The notes: generated from the sequence alone by a model not told the origin. 64,000 nt of DNA from Niastella vici (GCF_002077945.1 NZ_LVYD01000041.1:340761-404760), one strand, 5' to 3'. Positions 17,157-26,542 are shown, counted from the stretch's first letter. Made by a program: numbers and translations.

Positions 17157-18392
17157 ATGCACGGAAACAGTACCAAGGACATAACGAAATTTTTCATAGC
17201 CGGGATCAATTACAAAAAATCCGATGCTGCAATCAGAGGACAATTTGCAGTGAGTAATGATCAATACGCTACCCTGCTTACCCAGGCGCCTGAATTTGGT
17301 TTGCATGAGTTATTTGTTTTAAGCACCTGCAACCGTACCGAAATTTACGGCTTTGCCGAAAGTGCCGATCAACTGATCAAACTCCTGTGCACCCAAACCG
17401 AAGGAAACGCCACCACATTTTCCCAATTAGCATACATAAAGAACGGCATGGCCGCCATAGAACACCTGTTCTCGGTTGCTGCCGGTCTCGACTCCCAAAT
17501 ATTAGGTGATTACGAAATTGTAGGGCAAATAAAACAGGCTGTAAAATTCAGCAAGGAGCATGGCTTTACCGACTCCTTTATGGAACGCCTGGTAAACTGC
17601 GTGCTGCAATCTTCAAAAGCTATAAAGAATCAAACCAACCTGAGTGGCGGAACCGTTTCGGTTTCTTTTGCCGCCGTTCAATATATCAGGGAAAAGGTTA
17701 CCAATATCGCCAACAAAAAGATCCTGTTGCTGGGTGTTGGTAAAATTGGCCGCAATACCTGCAAGAACCTGGTCGATTACCTCGATGCCGACCACATCAC
17801 CCTCATTAACCGCACGCCCGATAAAGCGCTTCAACTGGCCGAAGAACTGGACCTGCATCATGCGCCACTGAGCGAACTGGCACAGAAAATAGAAGAATCG
17901 GATATCATACTGGTAGCCACCAATTCAGTAGAACCTACCATTAAACAATCGCACCTCGAAGGCAAAGGAGAAAAATTGATCATCGATCTGTCGGTTCCCT
18001 TCAATGTAGAAGAAAGCGCCCAGGAATTGCCGAATGTGCACCTGGTGAATGTTGATGAGCTGTCGAAACTGAAAGATGAGACCCTGCAAATGCGGGAAGC
18101 AGAAGTGCCCAAAGCCTGGAATATCATTCGTGAACATATTGACGAATTCCTGGAATGGGTCGAAATGCGCAAGCATGTGCCGGTATTCAAAGCCGTTAAA
18201 ACAAAACTTAAAGAGATCCAGACCTTTCCATCATATATTCAACTTTCGCCCGAATTAGCTGCATGCCAAACTATAAATGCCGACGAGAAAATACAACGGG
18301 TGATCAATGGCATGGCCTCTAAAATGCGCCAGCGTAACCAACGCGGCTGTTATTATATAGAAGCCATCAATGAATTTATTGCGCCCAACTGA
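17157..18392 (+). CDS. hemA: Glutamyl-tRNA reductase
   Basis: 411-aa NADPH enzyme that reduces glutamyl-tRNA to glutamate-1-semialdehyde, the first committed step of C5 haem synthesis. The catalytic cysteine is Cys58 in LSTCNRTEIYGF. SQILGDYEIVGQIKQA is the conserved substrate-domain block and LLGVGKIGRNT near 192-202 the NADPH Rossmann loop; a C-terminal dimerisation helix region follows. Length is normal. It opens the forward haem cluster and is followed by a family B palindrome and a separate hemC promoter. Confidence 0.96.
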   Translation: MHGNSTKDITKFFIAGINYKKSDAAIRGQFAVSNDQYATLLTQAPEFGLHELFVLSTCNRTEIYGFAESADQLIKLLCTQTEGNATTFSQLAYIKNGMAAIEHLFSVAAGLDSQILGDYEIVGQIKQAVKFSKEHGFTDSFMERLVNCVLQSSKAIKNQTNLSGGTVSVSFAAVQYIREKVTNIANKKILLLGVGKIGRNTCKNLVDYLDADHITLINRTPDKALQLAEELDLHHAPLSELAQKIEESDIILVATNSVEPTIKQSHLEGKGEKLIIDLSVPFNVEESAQELPNVHLVNVDELSKLKDETLQMREAEVPKAWNIIREHIDEFLEWVEMRKHVPVFKAVKTKLKEIQTFPSYIQLSPELAACQTINADEKIQRVINGMASKMRQRNQRGCYYIEAINEFIAPN

Positions 18393-18395
18393 TTT

Positions 18396-18514
18396 GGTGA
18401 ATGGTGAATGGTGAATGGTGAATGGTGAATAAGCCTCGCGAATCAGGAGGCTTGCAGGCAAACAGAAACCTCAAAAATTCGGATTCCATTGACCATTGCC
18501 CATTGACCATTCAC
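18396..18514. repeat. Family B inverted repeat (GGTGAAT / ATTCACC words) with GC hairpin core
   Basis: The left arm is five perfect tandem GGTGAAT units (18396-18430). The right arm (18486-18514) reads CCATTGACCATTGCCC and CATTGACCATTCAC, its inverse. The core contains a hairpin AAGCCTC / GAGGCTT. It lies between hemA and hemC. Confidence 0.8.
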
Positions 18515-18530
18515 GAATACATTAGCTTTG
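18503..18530 (+). promoter_or_regulatory. Promoter for hemC: TTG-N17-TAGCTTTG
   Basis: -33 TTG at 18503-18505 and -7 box TAGCTTTG at 18523-18530, separated by 17 bases. This is the best two-box promoter in the window. The -33 TTG belongs to the CATTGACC word of the family B repeat. Transcription would start just before the ATG at 18554 and exclude the longer hemC frame from 18422. Confidence 0.6.
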
Positions 18531-18553
18531 CAGAAATTTTTGAATTAGCACTG

Positions 18554-19522
18554 ATGAATAAAGTGATCCGTATAGGCACCAGGGAAAGCCAGTTGGCAGT
18601 TTGGCAGGCTACCCAGGTAAAAGACCTGTTAACGAAACATGGGTTTTCCGCAGAACTGGTATATATAAAAAGTGAAGGGGATATTGACCTTAAAACCCCA
18701 TTGTATGAAATGGGTGTACAGGGCATTTTTACCCGCAGTCTCGATATTGCCCTGCTGAACGAGCGCATCGATATCGCCGTGCACTCCCTGAAAGACGTTC
18801 CCACCCAGTTGCCCAATGGCATTGTTACCGCCGCGGTTTTACAAAGAGCTTCCTATAAAGACTTACTGGTATATAATAATATGCCCGAAGCCGGCAATCA
18901 GCAACCGGCAATCGGCAATGCCCAAACTACGGGTTCCGGATTCACCATTGACCATTCACCATTGACCATAGCCACCAGCAGCATTCGCCGCAAGGCCCAA
19001 TGGCTGAACCGTTACCCCAACCACACTATCGAGAACCTGCGCGGTAATGTAAATACCCGTTTGCAAAAACTGGCCGACAGTCACTGGAACGGAGCCATTT
19101 TTGCCGCAGCCGGATTGGAAAGAATTGGCCTGCGCCCGGCCGCATCCATTGAACTGGACTGGATGTTGCCTGCACCCGCACAGGGCGCCATCACCGTAGT
19201 ATGCCGCAGCAATGATCAATTTGCATTTGAAGCCTGTCAGCTGTTCCACGATGCGAATACCGCCCTTTGTACTTCCATCGAACGCGACTTCCTGCGTGCA
19301 TTGCTGGGTGGTTGCTCCACCCCTATCAGCGCGCTGGCAGCCATCACCGGCGACCAGCTTCATTTTCAGGGAAACATTCTGTCGCTTGATGGTACCCAAA
19401 AAGCGACCATCGAAAAAACAATCGCTGTTAACAATAGCAACAACCTGGGTGTTAATGCCGCCAAAGAACTCTTAGAAAATGGCGGACAGGTTATTGCCGA
19501 TCAGATAAGAAATGGCAAATAA
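18554..19522 (+). CDS. hemC: Hydroxymethylbilane synthase (porphobilinogen deaminase)
   Basis: 322-aa enzyme that polymerises four porphobilinogen molecules. IRIGTRESQLAVWQA marks the N-terminus, ATSSIRRKAQWLNRYPN and LRGNVNTRL the active site, and LGGCSTPISALA carries the cysteine for the dipyrromethane cofactor. Start 18554 is supported by family alignment and the promoter. Between LLVYNN and IATSSIRR there are about 29 residues, where E. coli HemC has about 11; the DNA there contains family B repeat words (18941-18969) and a second iterated word CCGGCAATC (18891-18919). The insertion is in frame and all catalytic residues survive. Overlaps hemD by 11 bases. Confidence 0.94.
   Translation: MNKVIRIGTRESQLAVWQATQVKDLLTKHGFSAELVYIKSEGDIDLKTPLYEMGVQGIFTRSLDIALLNERIDIAVHSLKDVPTQLPNGIVTAAVLQRASYKDLLVYNNMPEAGNQQPAIGNAQTTGSGFTIDHSPLTIATSSIRRKAQWLNRYPNHTIENLRGNVNTRLQKLADSHWNGAIFAAAGLERIGLRPAASIELDWMLPAPAQGAITVVCRSNDQFAFEACQLFHDANTALCTSIERDFLRALLGGCSTPISALAAITGDQLHFQGNILSLDGTQKATIEKTIAVNNSNNLGVNAAKELLENGGQVIADQIRNGK
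18891..18969. repeat. Repeat words inserted inside hemC
   Basis: 18891-18919 iterates CCGGCAATC/GGCAATG; 18941-18969 reads TTCACCATTGACCATTCACC followed by ATTGACCAT, the same words as the intergenic family B repeats at 18486-18514 and 29004-29024. Translated, the second part gives FTIDHSPLT. Confidence 0.85.
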
Positions 19523-20213
19523 GATCTCCATATTAAGCACCCGGCCACTGGAAAAAGCTTTGCTCGAAGCTGCCAAGGCAAAAGATATCCAGATCGATAT
19601 CGTATCGTTCATTGACACCACGACTATAGAAACAACAGGCCTCCATGACGAAATTGGCAAACTGTTAAAGCAACCCGCTTCGGTGGTATTCACCAGCATG
19701 AATGCCGTGAACAGCGTGGCTGCCCATATAAACGGGCAAACGCCCGAGTGGGCCATTTTCTGTATCGGGAACACCACCCGCCAGCTGGCCGCGCGGTATT
19801 TTGGCGAACAATGCATTCATACCGTTGGCAATAATGCAAGCGACCTGGCCGATAAGATCATCAGCGAAAAAACTGTAAAACAGGTTGTTTTTTTCTGTGG
19901 CGACCAGCGCCGGGAGGAGTTGCCCGGCAAGCTTCGGCAAAACGGAATAACCGTGCAGGAAGTGATCGTTTACCATACCATTAGCACGCCCCATAAAGTT
20001 GAGAAAGCGTATGATGGTATTTTGTTTTTCAGCCCCAGCGCCGTACAAAGTTATTTTTACGCCAATGCCATTACCCCTTCAACCATCTTGTTTGCCATTG
20101 GCCAAACAACCGCCGATGCCATAAGATCATTTACCGATAACCTGGTCATTGAATCGGAACGTCCCGGTAAAGATGAACTGGTAAAAAAAATGTTTCAATT
20201 TTTTAAAAAGTAA
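19512..20213 (+). CDS. hemD: Uroporphyrinogen-III synthase
   Basis: 233-aa enzyme that cyclises hydroxymethylbilane with inversion of ring D. Sequence conservation in this family is weak; support comes from the two-domain pattern ([14 protein letters not shown] at the start, [31 protein letters not shown], then VIVYHTIS and [13 protein letters not shown] near the C-terminus) and from position. It overlaps hemC by 11 bases and is followed 14 bases later by hemE, so it is in the operon. Confidence 0.9.
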   Translation: MANKISILSTRPLEKALLEAAKAKDIQIDIVSFIDTTTIETTGLHDEIGKLLKQPASVVFTSMNAVNSVAAHINGQTPEWAIFCIGNTTRQLAARYFGEQCIHTVGNNASDLADKIISEKTVKQVVFFCGDQRREELPGKLRQNGITVQEVIVYHTISTPHKVEKAYDGILFFSPSAVQSYFYANAITPSTILFAIGQTTADAIRSFTDNLVIESERPGKDELVKKMFQFFKK

Positions 20214-20227
20214 CACCACTACATATT

Positions 20228-21268
20228 ATGCTGCAAAATGACCTGTTATTAAGAACACTGAAAGGAGAACAAGTAGAACGCCCCCCCGTATGGATGATGC
20301 GCCAGGCCGGCCGGTATTTACCTGAATACATGGCCTTACGCGAGAAATATGGCTTCTTCGAACGGTGCCAGACACCCGAACTGGCCTGCGAAATAACCAT
20401 TCAACCCGTCGACATCATTGGCGTAGATGCAGCCATCCTGTTTTCCGACATCCTGGTGGTTCCCCAGGCCATGGGCATGGAAGTACAACTGATAGAAAGC
20501 AAAGGGCCGCTGTTACCCGACCCCATTAAAAATATAAACGACCTCAACCGCATTCGCGTAGCCGACGTGAACGAAACGCTTCACTACGTTTTTGACGCTA
20601 TTAAGCTCATCAAACAGGAACTGAACGGCCGCGTTCCCCTCATTGGTTTTGCCGGCGCCCCCTGGACGCTGCTGTGCTATATGGTACAGGGCAAGGGCTC
20701 CAAAACATTCGATGAAGCTAAAATATTCTGTTATACCCAACCCGAAACAGCGCATCGCCTGTTGCAAATGATCACCGATACCACCATCGCTTATTTGAAA
20801 GGACAGGTAAAAGCCGGTGTGGATGTAATTCAGATCTTCGATAGCTGGGGCGGTTTGCTGAGCCCCGATGATTTCGAGAATTTTTCTTTACAATATATTC
20901 GCCAGATCGTTGCCGCATTAAAAGAGGAAGTAGCCACGATCATTTTTGCCAAAGGCGCCTGGCATTCGCTGCAATCTATGGCAGCTACCGGCGCACATGG
21001 CCTGGGAATTGACTGGTGCATTACCCCTGCTATGGCCCGCCAACTGGCAGGCCCCAATGTAACGCTGCAGGGCAATTTTGACCCCGCCAAATTGCTGGCG
21101 CCTATTCCCGTTATTCAAAAAGAAGTGAAGAAGATGCTGCATGATTTCGGCGGTCATCGTCATATCGCCAACCTGGGCCATGGTATTTTACCCAATGTAC
21201 CGGTTGATCATGCAAGGGCATTTGTTGATGCGGTGAAAGAATACAAACAACAAGGCATCGAGGCATAA
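20228..21268 (+). CDS. hemE: Uroporphyrinogen decarboxylase
   Basis: 346-aa TIM-barrel enzyme converting uroporphyrinogen III to coproporphyrinogen III. The signature [15 protein letters not shown] near residues 20-34 carries the substrate-binding arginines, and [16 protein letters not shown] is the second signature. [17 protein letters not shown] (here [14 protein letters not shown]) and the C-terminal [13 protein letters not shown] are also conserved. ATG at 20228; hemF starts one base after its stop. Confidence 0.96.
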   Translation: MLQNDLLLRTLKGEQVERPPVWMMRQAGRYLPEYMALREKYGFFERCQTPELACEITIQPVDIIGVDAAILFSDILVVPQAMGMEVQLIESKGPLLPDPIKNINDLNRIRVADVNETLHYVFDAIKLIKQELNGRVPLIGFAGAPWTLLCYMVQGKGSKTFDEAKIFCYTQPETAHRLLQMITDTTIAYLKGQVKAGVDVIQIFDSWGGLLSPDDFENFSLQYIRQIVAALKEEVATIIFAKGAWHSLQSMAATGAHGLGIDWCITPAMARQLAGPNVTLQGNFDPAKLLAPIPVIQKEVKKMLHDFGGHRHIANLGHGILPNVPVDHARAFVDAVKEYKQQGIEA

Positions 21269-21269
21269 T

Positions 21270-22196
21270 ATGATCATTGACCACATGAACATCAAAGAAA
21301 ACTGGATAAACTATATATACTCCCTGCAGGACCGTATTTGTGCAGCGCTTGAAAAAGAAGATGGCAGGGCAACCTTCAGGGAAGACCAGTGGCAACGCCC
21401 CGAAGGCGGCGGTGGTAAAACCCGCGTTATTGCCAATGGCAATGTATTTGAAAAAGGCGGCGTTAACACCTCGGTAGTATTTGGCGAAGTAACCGACCCC
21501 ATGCGCAACCAGTTAAAGATAAATGGGAAAAGCTGGTTTGCCTGTGGCCTGTCGCTGGTATTGCATCCTGTGAATCCGTTCGTACCCACCGTGCATTGTA
21601 ATTATAGAATGTTTGAAGTGTATGGCGATGAAGGCACGGCTGCCGACCGCTGGTTTGGCGGGGGTACCGATCTTACGCCGTATTATTTGTTCGAAGAAGA
21701 TGCCCGGCATTTTCATCAAACGTATAAGAATGCCTGCGCTGCCTTCGATGCCGGCTTTTACCCCACATTCAAAAAAGAATGCGACAACTATTTTGTGAAC
21801 TGGCATCGCAATAAAGAACGCCGGGGTATTGGCGGTATCTTTTATGATCACCAGCGCCCTTCGGCAGAAAAAGATGTACAGTTCTGGTTCAATTTTGCAC
21901 AATCCTGTGGCGATTCGTTTTTAACCGCTTACCTGCCCATCGTACAAAAAAGAAAAGAATTACCTTATACCGAACAACACAAACACTGGCAGGAGATCCG
22001 CCGCGGCCGGTATGTTGAATTCAACCTGGTTCATGACCGGGGCACTTTGTTTGGTTTGAAAACAAATGGAAGAACGGAAAGTATTTTAATGAGCCTGCCG
22101 CCCACCGTACGTTTTGAATATAATTATCAACCCCAGGCAGGCAGCGAGGAAGACAAACTGTTACAGGCCTGTTTGAACCCGGTTGACTGGGTGTAA
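21270..22196 (+). CDS. hemF: Oxygen-dependent coproporphyrinogen III oxidase
   Basis: 308-aa enzyme that uses molecular oxygen to convert coproporphyrinogen III to protoporphyrinogen IX. Visible family blocks are GGGGKTRVIANGNVFEKGGVN, WFGGGTDLTPYYLFEEDA with catalytic acidic residues, RRGIGGIFYD and LVHDRGTLFGLKTNGRTESILMSLPP. The ATG at 21270 directly abuts the hemE stop; an ATG at 21285 (MNIKENW) is an alternative. The gene's stop is followed immediately by a family A repeat arm. Confidence 0.96.
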   Translation: MIIDHMNIKENWINYIYSLQDRICAALEKEDGRATFREDQWQRPEGGGGKTRVIANGNVFEKGGVNTSVVFGEVTDPMRNQLKINGKSWFACGLSLVLHPVNPFVPTVHCNYRMFEVYGDEGTAADRWFGGGTDLTPYYLFEEDARHFHQTYKNACAAFDAGFYPTFKKECDNYFVNWHRNKERRGIGGIFYDHQRPSAEKDVQFWFNFAQSCGDSFLTAYLPIVQKRKELPYTEQHKHWQEIRRGRYVEFNLVHDRGTLFGLKTNGRTESILMSLPPTVRFEYNYQPQAGSEEDKLLQACLNPVDWV

Positions 22197-22236
22197 GGGG
22201 ATTTTGAGATTTGGGGATTTAGGGATTTTTAGATTT
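22197..22236. repeat. Family A repeat, copy 3, left arm
   Basis: GATTTTGAGATTT then GGGGATTT, AGGGATTT and TTAGATTT, beginning at the first base after the hemF stop. The matching right arm is at 22713-22751, with the four-helix-bundle gene between them. Confidence 0.75.
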
Positions 22237-22280
22237 ACTGATCGGAATGCGATTGATCGTTGCAAAACAAATCAATCGAT

Positions 22281-22661
22281 ATGAACAAGTTTGATTTACA
22301 AAAACGAACAAAACAATTTCATGTTGATGTAATAAAGCTGTGCGGCCGATTTCCCAAAAATGCGGCTGGTTTTGAAACAGCCAGACAATTAATAAGAGCC
22401 GCAGGGTCTGTTGGATCGAATTACAGAGCTGGTTGCCGTGCAAAGTCAAATGCAGATTTCATTTATAAGATAGAAGTTGTATTAGAAGAAGCTGACGAAT
22501 CACTCTATTGGCTGCAGTTATCGCAAGAAGCAGGTTTGGTGCAGGGAGAAGATTTGGAAACGTTGATAAAAGAGGCCAATGAACTAGTAAGCATTTTTAA
22601 TGCAAGTGATAAAACAGCCCAAAAAAACAGAGAGGGCAGCTTAACTAAAAAAAAGGAATAA
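22281..22661 (+). CDS. Four-helix-bundle protein (23S rRNA intervening-sequence / S23 family)
   Basis: 126-aa protein of the IVS-encoded or S23-like four-helix-bundle family: RTKQFHVDVIKLCGRFPKN, then ARQLIRAAGSVGSNYRAGCRAKSNADFIYKIEVVLEEADESLYWLQL. Members are found free-standing in many Bacteroidota or in 23S rRNA insertions; a relative (Avd) assists diversity-generating retroelements, but no reverse transcriptase or target gene is near. Function unknown. ATG at 22281 chosen over a TTG at 22260. The gene lies in the haem cluster between hemF and hemB, enclosed by inverted family A repeat arms, so it looks like a passenger. Confidence 0.85.
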   Translation: MNKFDLQKRTKQFHVDVIKLCGRFPKNAAGFETARQLIRAAGSVGSNYRAGCRAKSNADFIYKIEVVLEEADESLYWLQLSQEAGLVQGEDLETLIKEANELVSIFNASDKTAQKNREGSLTKKKE

Positions 22662-22712
22662 CAAAAAATCACTGACTTTGAGATCTATTATTTTGGGGAA
22701 CTCAGCCCAATC

Positions 22713-22751
22713 AAAAAAATCTCAAAATCAAAAAATCTCAAAATCAGAAAT
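22713..22751. repeat. Family A repeat, copy 3, right arm
   Basis: Two tandem AAATCTCAAAATC words, the inverse of the left arm at 22197-22236, ending at the hemB start codon. A stray forward word GACTTTGAGATC lies at about 22674-22685. Confidence 0.75.
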
Positions 22752-23726
22752 ATGTTTCTTCAACGTCGCAACCGCATATTACGTCAGTCGCCGGCAATCA
22801 GAAGCATGGTGGCTGAAACCATTTTAACACCGAATGATTTTATAGTTCCGCTGTTCATCAATGAAGGCGAGCATTATAAGGAAGAAATAGCAAGCATGCC
22901 CGGCTATTATCGCATGAGCCTAGATAACACGGTAAAAGAAGTAAAAGAATTGTGGAGCATGGGCCTCAAAAGCGTGTTGCTGTTCATAAAATGTAAAGAC
23001 GAACTGAAAGACAATAAAGGTACCGAAGCATTAAACCCCAAAGGCCTGATGCAACGCAGCATCAGGGCCATTAAAGAGGCTTGTCCGGATATGCTGGTGA
23101 TGACCGATATTGCCCTTGACCCATTCTCTTCTTTTGGTCATGACGGTATTGTAGAAGGCTCAGCCATCGTGAACGATGCTACGGTAGAAGTGCTGGCGCA
23201 AATGAGTGTAAGCCATGCGCAGGCCGGGGCCGATTTTGTGGCTCCCAGCGACATGATGGATGGCCGCATTGCCGCCATTCGCGAAGCACTGGAAGAGAAC
23301 GGGCTTAATAATACCGGCATCATGAGCTACAGTGCCAAATATGCTTCCTGCTTTTACGGTCCCTTCCGCGATGCGCTCGATAGCGCCCCTGGGTTTGGGG
23401 ATAAGAAAACCTACCAAATGGATTACAGCAACCGCCTTGAAGCCGTTAAGGAAACGTTGATGGATGTAGAGGAAGGCGCCGATATTGTGATGGTAAAACC
23501 GGCCCTGGCTTACCTGGATATTATCCGCGAAGTGAAAAATGCGGTATCTGTACCCGTTAGCGCCTATAACATCAGCGGGGAATATGCCATGATAAAAGCT
23601 GCCGCCAGAATGGGCTGGATAGATGAGAACAAAGCCATTCTGGAAACGCTGACAGCGATCAAAAGAGCCGGTGCAGATCTCATTGCCACTTACTTTGCAA
23701 AGGACGCCGTTAAACTTATTAGCTAA
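22752..23726 (+). CDS. hemB: Porphobilinogen synthase (5-aminolevulinate dehydratase)
   Basis: 324-aa TIM-barrel enzyme that condenses two 5-aminolevulinate molecules. The two active-site lysines lie in [18 protein letters not shown] and [15 protein letters not shown]. The cysteine triad of the zinc-dependent class is not seen: the region after [16 protein letters not shown] lacks it, so a magnesium-type enzyme is likely. ATG at 22752 directly follows the repeat arm; hemL follows after 16 bases. Confidence 0.96.
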   Translation: MFLQRRNRILRQSPAIRSMVAETILTPNDFIVPLFINEGEHYKEEIASMPGYYRMSLDNTVKEVKELWSMGLKSVLLFIKCKDELKDNKGTEALNPKGLMQRSIRAIKEACPDMLVMTDIALDPFSSFGHDGIVEGSAIVNDATVEVLAQMSVSHAQAGADFVAPSDMMDGRIAAIREALEENGLNNTGIMSYSAKYASCFYGPFRDALDSAPGFGDKKTYQMDYSNRLEAVKETLMDVEEGADIVMVKPALAYLDIIREVKNAVSVPVSAYNISGEYAMIKAAARMGWIDENKAILETLTAIKRAGADLIATYFAKDAVKLIS

Positions 23727-23742
23727 TACCAGAACTCACCAT

Positions 23743-25032
23743 ATGTTTGAAAAAAGTATCAATCTCTTCAACCGGGCGCAGCAAAGCATTCCCGGTGGCG
23801 TAAACTCTCCCGTACGGGCTTTTAAAAGCGTGGGCGGAACGCCGGTATTTATGAGATCGGCCAAAGGCGCCTATATGTTCGATGCCGATGGCAACCGCTT
23901 TATTGATTATATCAACTCCTGGGGCCCCATGATATTGGGTCATGCCTATGAACCGGTGGTAAAGGCCATTCAGGATTATGCACAATATTCTACTTCATTC
24001 GGCGCCCCTACCGAACTGGAAATTGAGATGGCTGAGCTCATCATCAGCATGACGCCCAATGTTGATCTCATTCGTATGGTGAGCAGCGGAACCGAAGCCT
24101 GTATGAGCGCCATCAGGCTGGCCAGGGGTTTTACCAGCCGCAACAAGATCATCAAGTTCGAAGGCTGCTATCATGGTCATGCCGATTCGTTCCTGGTAAA
24201 AGCAGGCAGTGGCGTAGCCACCTTTAATATTCAAACCGTGCCCGGCGTAACTGCCGGCGTAGCCAACGATACGCTTACCTGCGCATATAACGATTTACCA
24301 GCCGTTGAGCAATTGATAGCAGACCACCAGAATGAGATCGCCGCTATCATTATAGAACCGGTAGCCGGTAATATGGGTTGTATAATACCCCAACCTGGTT
24401 TTCTGCAGGGCATACGCTCGCTTTGTGATAAACATGGTATTGTGTTCATCATGGATGAAGTAATGACCGGTTTCAGGCTGGCGCCCGGCGGCGCACAGGA
24501 AAGGCTGCAAATAAATGCCGACCTGGTTACCTATGGAAAAGTGATCGGTGGCGGTATGCCTGTAGGCGCCTTTGGTGGTAAGAAAGAGATCATGCAACAC
24601 ATTTCACCACTCGGCAATGTGTACCAGGCAGGAACATTGAGCGGTAACCCACTGGCCATGATCGCCGGGTATGTGATGTTAAAAACACTGAAAGAAAACC
24701 CCGCTATTTATAAACAGCTCGACGAAAACACCAACTATTTACGCAATGGGTTAAATGAGGTGTTAAAGGCAAGCGGCACACCGTATGTGATCAACCAGTT
24801 GGGGTCAATGATCAGCGTGCATTTCAGCGACCACCCTGTTATCAATTTCGCAACTGCCGCATCGGCCAATAATGAGCTGTTCAAGAAATTCTTTCATGCC
24901 ATGCTGAAACGCGGGGTGTATTTACCACCTTCCGCCTTTGAAACCTGGTTCCTGTGCAGCGCCCTCACCAATGAAGACCTGGACGCTACCATACAGGCTG
25001 CCAAAGAAAGTTTGCACGAGATATTAAATTAG
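23743..25032 (+). CDS. hemL: Glutamate-1-semialdehyde 2,1-aminomutase
   Basis: 429-aa PLP enzyme that converts glutamate-1-semialdehyde to 5-aminolevulinate, completing the C5 route begun by Hem[20 protein letters not shown] at the start, [18 protein letters not shown] for cofactor binding, [10 protein letters not shown], and the PLP lysine in [17 protein letters not shown] are all present. The ATG at 23743 ([13 protein letters not shown]) is the family start; the frame is open further upstream into hemB, but that stretch is not family-like. Last gene of the haem cluster, followed by a terminator. Confidence 0.96.
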   Translation: MFEKSINLFNRAQQSIPGGVNSPVRAFKSVGGTPVFMRSAKGAYMFDADGNRFIDYINSWGPMILGHAYEPVVKAIQDYAQYSTSFGAPTELEIEMAELIISMTPNVDLIRMVSSGTEACMSAIRLARGFTSRNKIIKFEGCYHGHADSFLVKAGSGVATFNIQTVPGVTAGVANDTLTCAYNDLPAVEQLIADHQNEIAAIIIEPVAGNMGCIIPQPGFLQGIRSLCDKHGIVFIMDEVMTGFRLAPGGAQERLQINADLVTYGKVIGGGMPVGAFGGKKEIMQHISPLGNVYQAGTLSGNPLAMIAGYVMLKTLKENPAIYKQLDENTNYLRNGLNEVLKASGTPYVINQLGSMISVHFSDHPVINFATAASANNELFKKFFHAMLKRGVYLPPSAFETWFLCSALTNEDLDATIQAAKESLHEILN

Positions 25033-25058
25033 GCACCTATATCTATCATATTTAAATT

Positions 25059-25097
25059 AAGCCGTTGATGGAATAATATTCCGGATACGGCTTTTTT
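25059..25097 (+). terminator. Intrinsic terminator ending the haem cluster
   Basis: Stem AAGCCGT / ACGGCTT with an inner GGAAT / ATTCC stem and six T, 26 bases after the hemL stop. Confidence 0.85.
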
Positions 25098-25201
25098 CAT
25101 TATTATACAGTACAAATACACTTAAAACCGAACTTTATAGTATACACCTACCGAAAGTAATGTGGCAATGAGGCATATTTAATTATCAAAACAATGTTAC
25201 T

Positions 25202-26392
25202 ATGCGCCCATTCACACAACGGCTTGCGTCCATTGATGTTTTCAGAGCACTCACCATGCTGCTGATGATCTTTGTAAATGACCTGGGAACCTTAACCAAT
25301 ATTCCGCGCTGGCTCGAGCACACCAAGGCCGCCGAAGACGGAATGGGTTTGGCAGATACCGTATTCCCGGCCTTTCTATTTATTGTTGGGCTCTCTATAC
25401 CCTTTGCCATTGGCAACCGCTGGGCAAAAGGTGTTTCACAAAACAATATCCTATGGCATATTCTGGTGCGCTCATTTGCACTGCTGGTAATGGGTTTCTT
25501 TCATGTGAATATGGAGAGCTATGATCATGTAGCCGCCCTGCTGCCAAGAACAGTATGGGAAATATTACTGACGATCAGTTTCTTCCTGATATGGCTCGAT
25601 TATCCATCTACCTTTTCAAAACAAAAGAAAGGGTTACTGCAAGGCGCCGGCATAGCCTTACTGATCTTTCTGGCCATTGTATTCAAAGGCGGCGAACATG
25701 GCAATACAGTTTGGTTAAAACCTTATTGGTGGGGCATATTAGGACTCATTGGCTGGTCGTACCTGTTATCAGCAATTGTCTTTCTGTTCGCCAAAGGAAA
25801 GCTGCCCTTATTAATAGGCGCCTTTGTATTTTTTACACTATTTAACATAGCGCAAAAAGCAGGCTGGCTACATATGCTGCACCCGGTTAGACCTTATATC
25901 TGGATCACCGGTGATGGTTCCTTACCTGCGCTCACCATGGCGGGTATCATTATAGCCGTATTGTATTCTTCACTGGCTGAAAAAGGTAAATACGCCGCCT
26001 GCTTTGGTTTACTGTTGCTGCTGGGCGTAGCCATGTTAGCGGGTGGATTTGCCATAAGGCCACTGGCCGGCATTTCAAAAATACGGGCCACGCCTTCGTG
26101 GGTAATGATCTGTACCGGCATCAGTATATTGGTATTTACTGCTTTAATATGGCTGGTTGACCTAAAGAAAAAACAACAATGGTTTGCCATTATCAAACCG
26201 GCCGGTACCAGTACGCTTACCGCTTACCTGCTTCCTTATATTATTTATCCGGGGGTTCACATTCTGGGCCTCAGCCTGCCTGCATTCCTCCTGACCGGCG
26301 GGGTGGGATTAATTAAATCGGCCCTGTTTGCCTTGCTGGTCATTATACTGGCCGGACTGCTTGAGAAATGGCGGATACGCTTAAAGGTGTAA
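25202..26392 (+). CDS. DUF5009 / heparan-alpha-glucosaminide acetyltransferase-like membrane protein
   Basis: 396-aa multi-pass membrane protein. The N-terminal RLASIDVFRALTMLLMIFVND, then DTVFPAFLFIVGLSIPFA, match the DUF5009/COG4299 family related to the lysosomal acetyltransferase HGSNAT. About ten to eleven hydrophobic segments follow. In Bacteroidota such proteins are often near polysaccharide utilisation genes, and transfer of acetyl groups across the membrane is a reasonable guess; the substrate is unknown. It is monocistronic between two hairpin terminators. Confidence 0.8.
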   Translation: MRPFTQRLASIDVFRALTMLLMIFVNDLGTLTNIPRWLEHTKAAEDGMGLADTVFPAFLFIVGLSIPFAIGNRWAKGVSQNNILWHILVRSFALLVMGFFHVNMESYDHVAALLPRTVWEILLTISFFLIWLDYPSTFSKQKKGLLQGAGIALLIFLAIVFKGGEHGNTVWLKPYWWGILGLIGWSYLLSAIVFLFAKGKLPLLIGAFVFFTLFNIAQKAGWLHMLHPVRPYIWITGDGSLPALTMAGIIIAVLYSSLAEKGKYAACFGLLLLLGVAMLAGGFAIRPLAGISKIRATPSWVMICTGISILVFTALIWLVDLKKKQQWFAIIKPAGTSTLTAYLLPYIIYPGVHILGLSLPAFLLTGGVGLIKSALFALLVIILAGLLEKWRIRLKV

Positions 26393-26426
26393 CGAAAACG
26401 ATTTCTGTTAACAAGTTCAAAATATA

Positions 26427-26474
26427 AAAACACAGAGATACATATGAACGAATTTATATGTATCTTTGTGTTTT
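26427..26474. terminator. Long bidirectional hairpin terminator
   Basis: A 19-base stem AAAACACAGAGATACATAT with ATATGTATCTTTGTGTTTT, one G-T-type mismatch region and a ten-base loop. A-rich and T-rich ends suit termination in both directions between convergent genes. Confidence 0.8.
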
Positions 26475-26515
26475 CATAGGATAAGGTTTAATGGTTAATG
26501 GTATTTGATTAGTAC

Positions 26516-26542
26516 AGCCCTTACTTCGGTAGGGGCTTTTTC
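26516..26542 (+). terminator. Plus-strand hairpin with T-run overlapping the end of the PepSY gene
   Basis: AGCCCTTAC-TTCG-GTAGGGGCT followed by TTTTTC. It overlaps the stop codon (26521-26523) of the minus-strand PepSY gene; it would stop read-through from the acyltransferase gene. Confidence 0.6.

Noticed and set aside
18422..18553. N-terminal extension of hemC from 18422
   Set aside because: The region is the family B repeat and the hemC promoter; HemC homology begins at 18554.
22281..22661. Diversity-generating retroelement (Avd-like protein)
   Set aside because: No reverse transcriptase, template repeat or variable-repeat target gene lies within the window; the protein fits the general IVS/S23 family.
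23671..23742. N-terminal extension of hemL
   Set aside because: It overlaps the hemB 3' end in another frame and does not look like HemL; the family start is at 23743.
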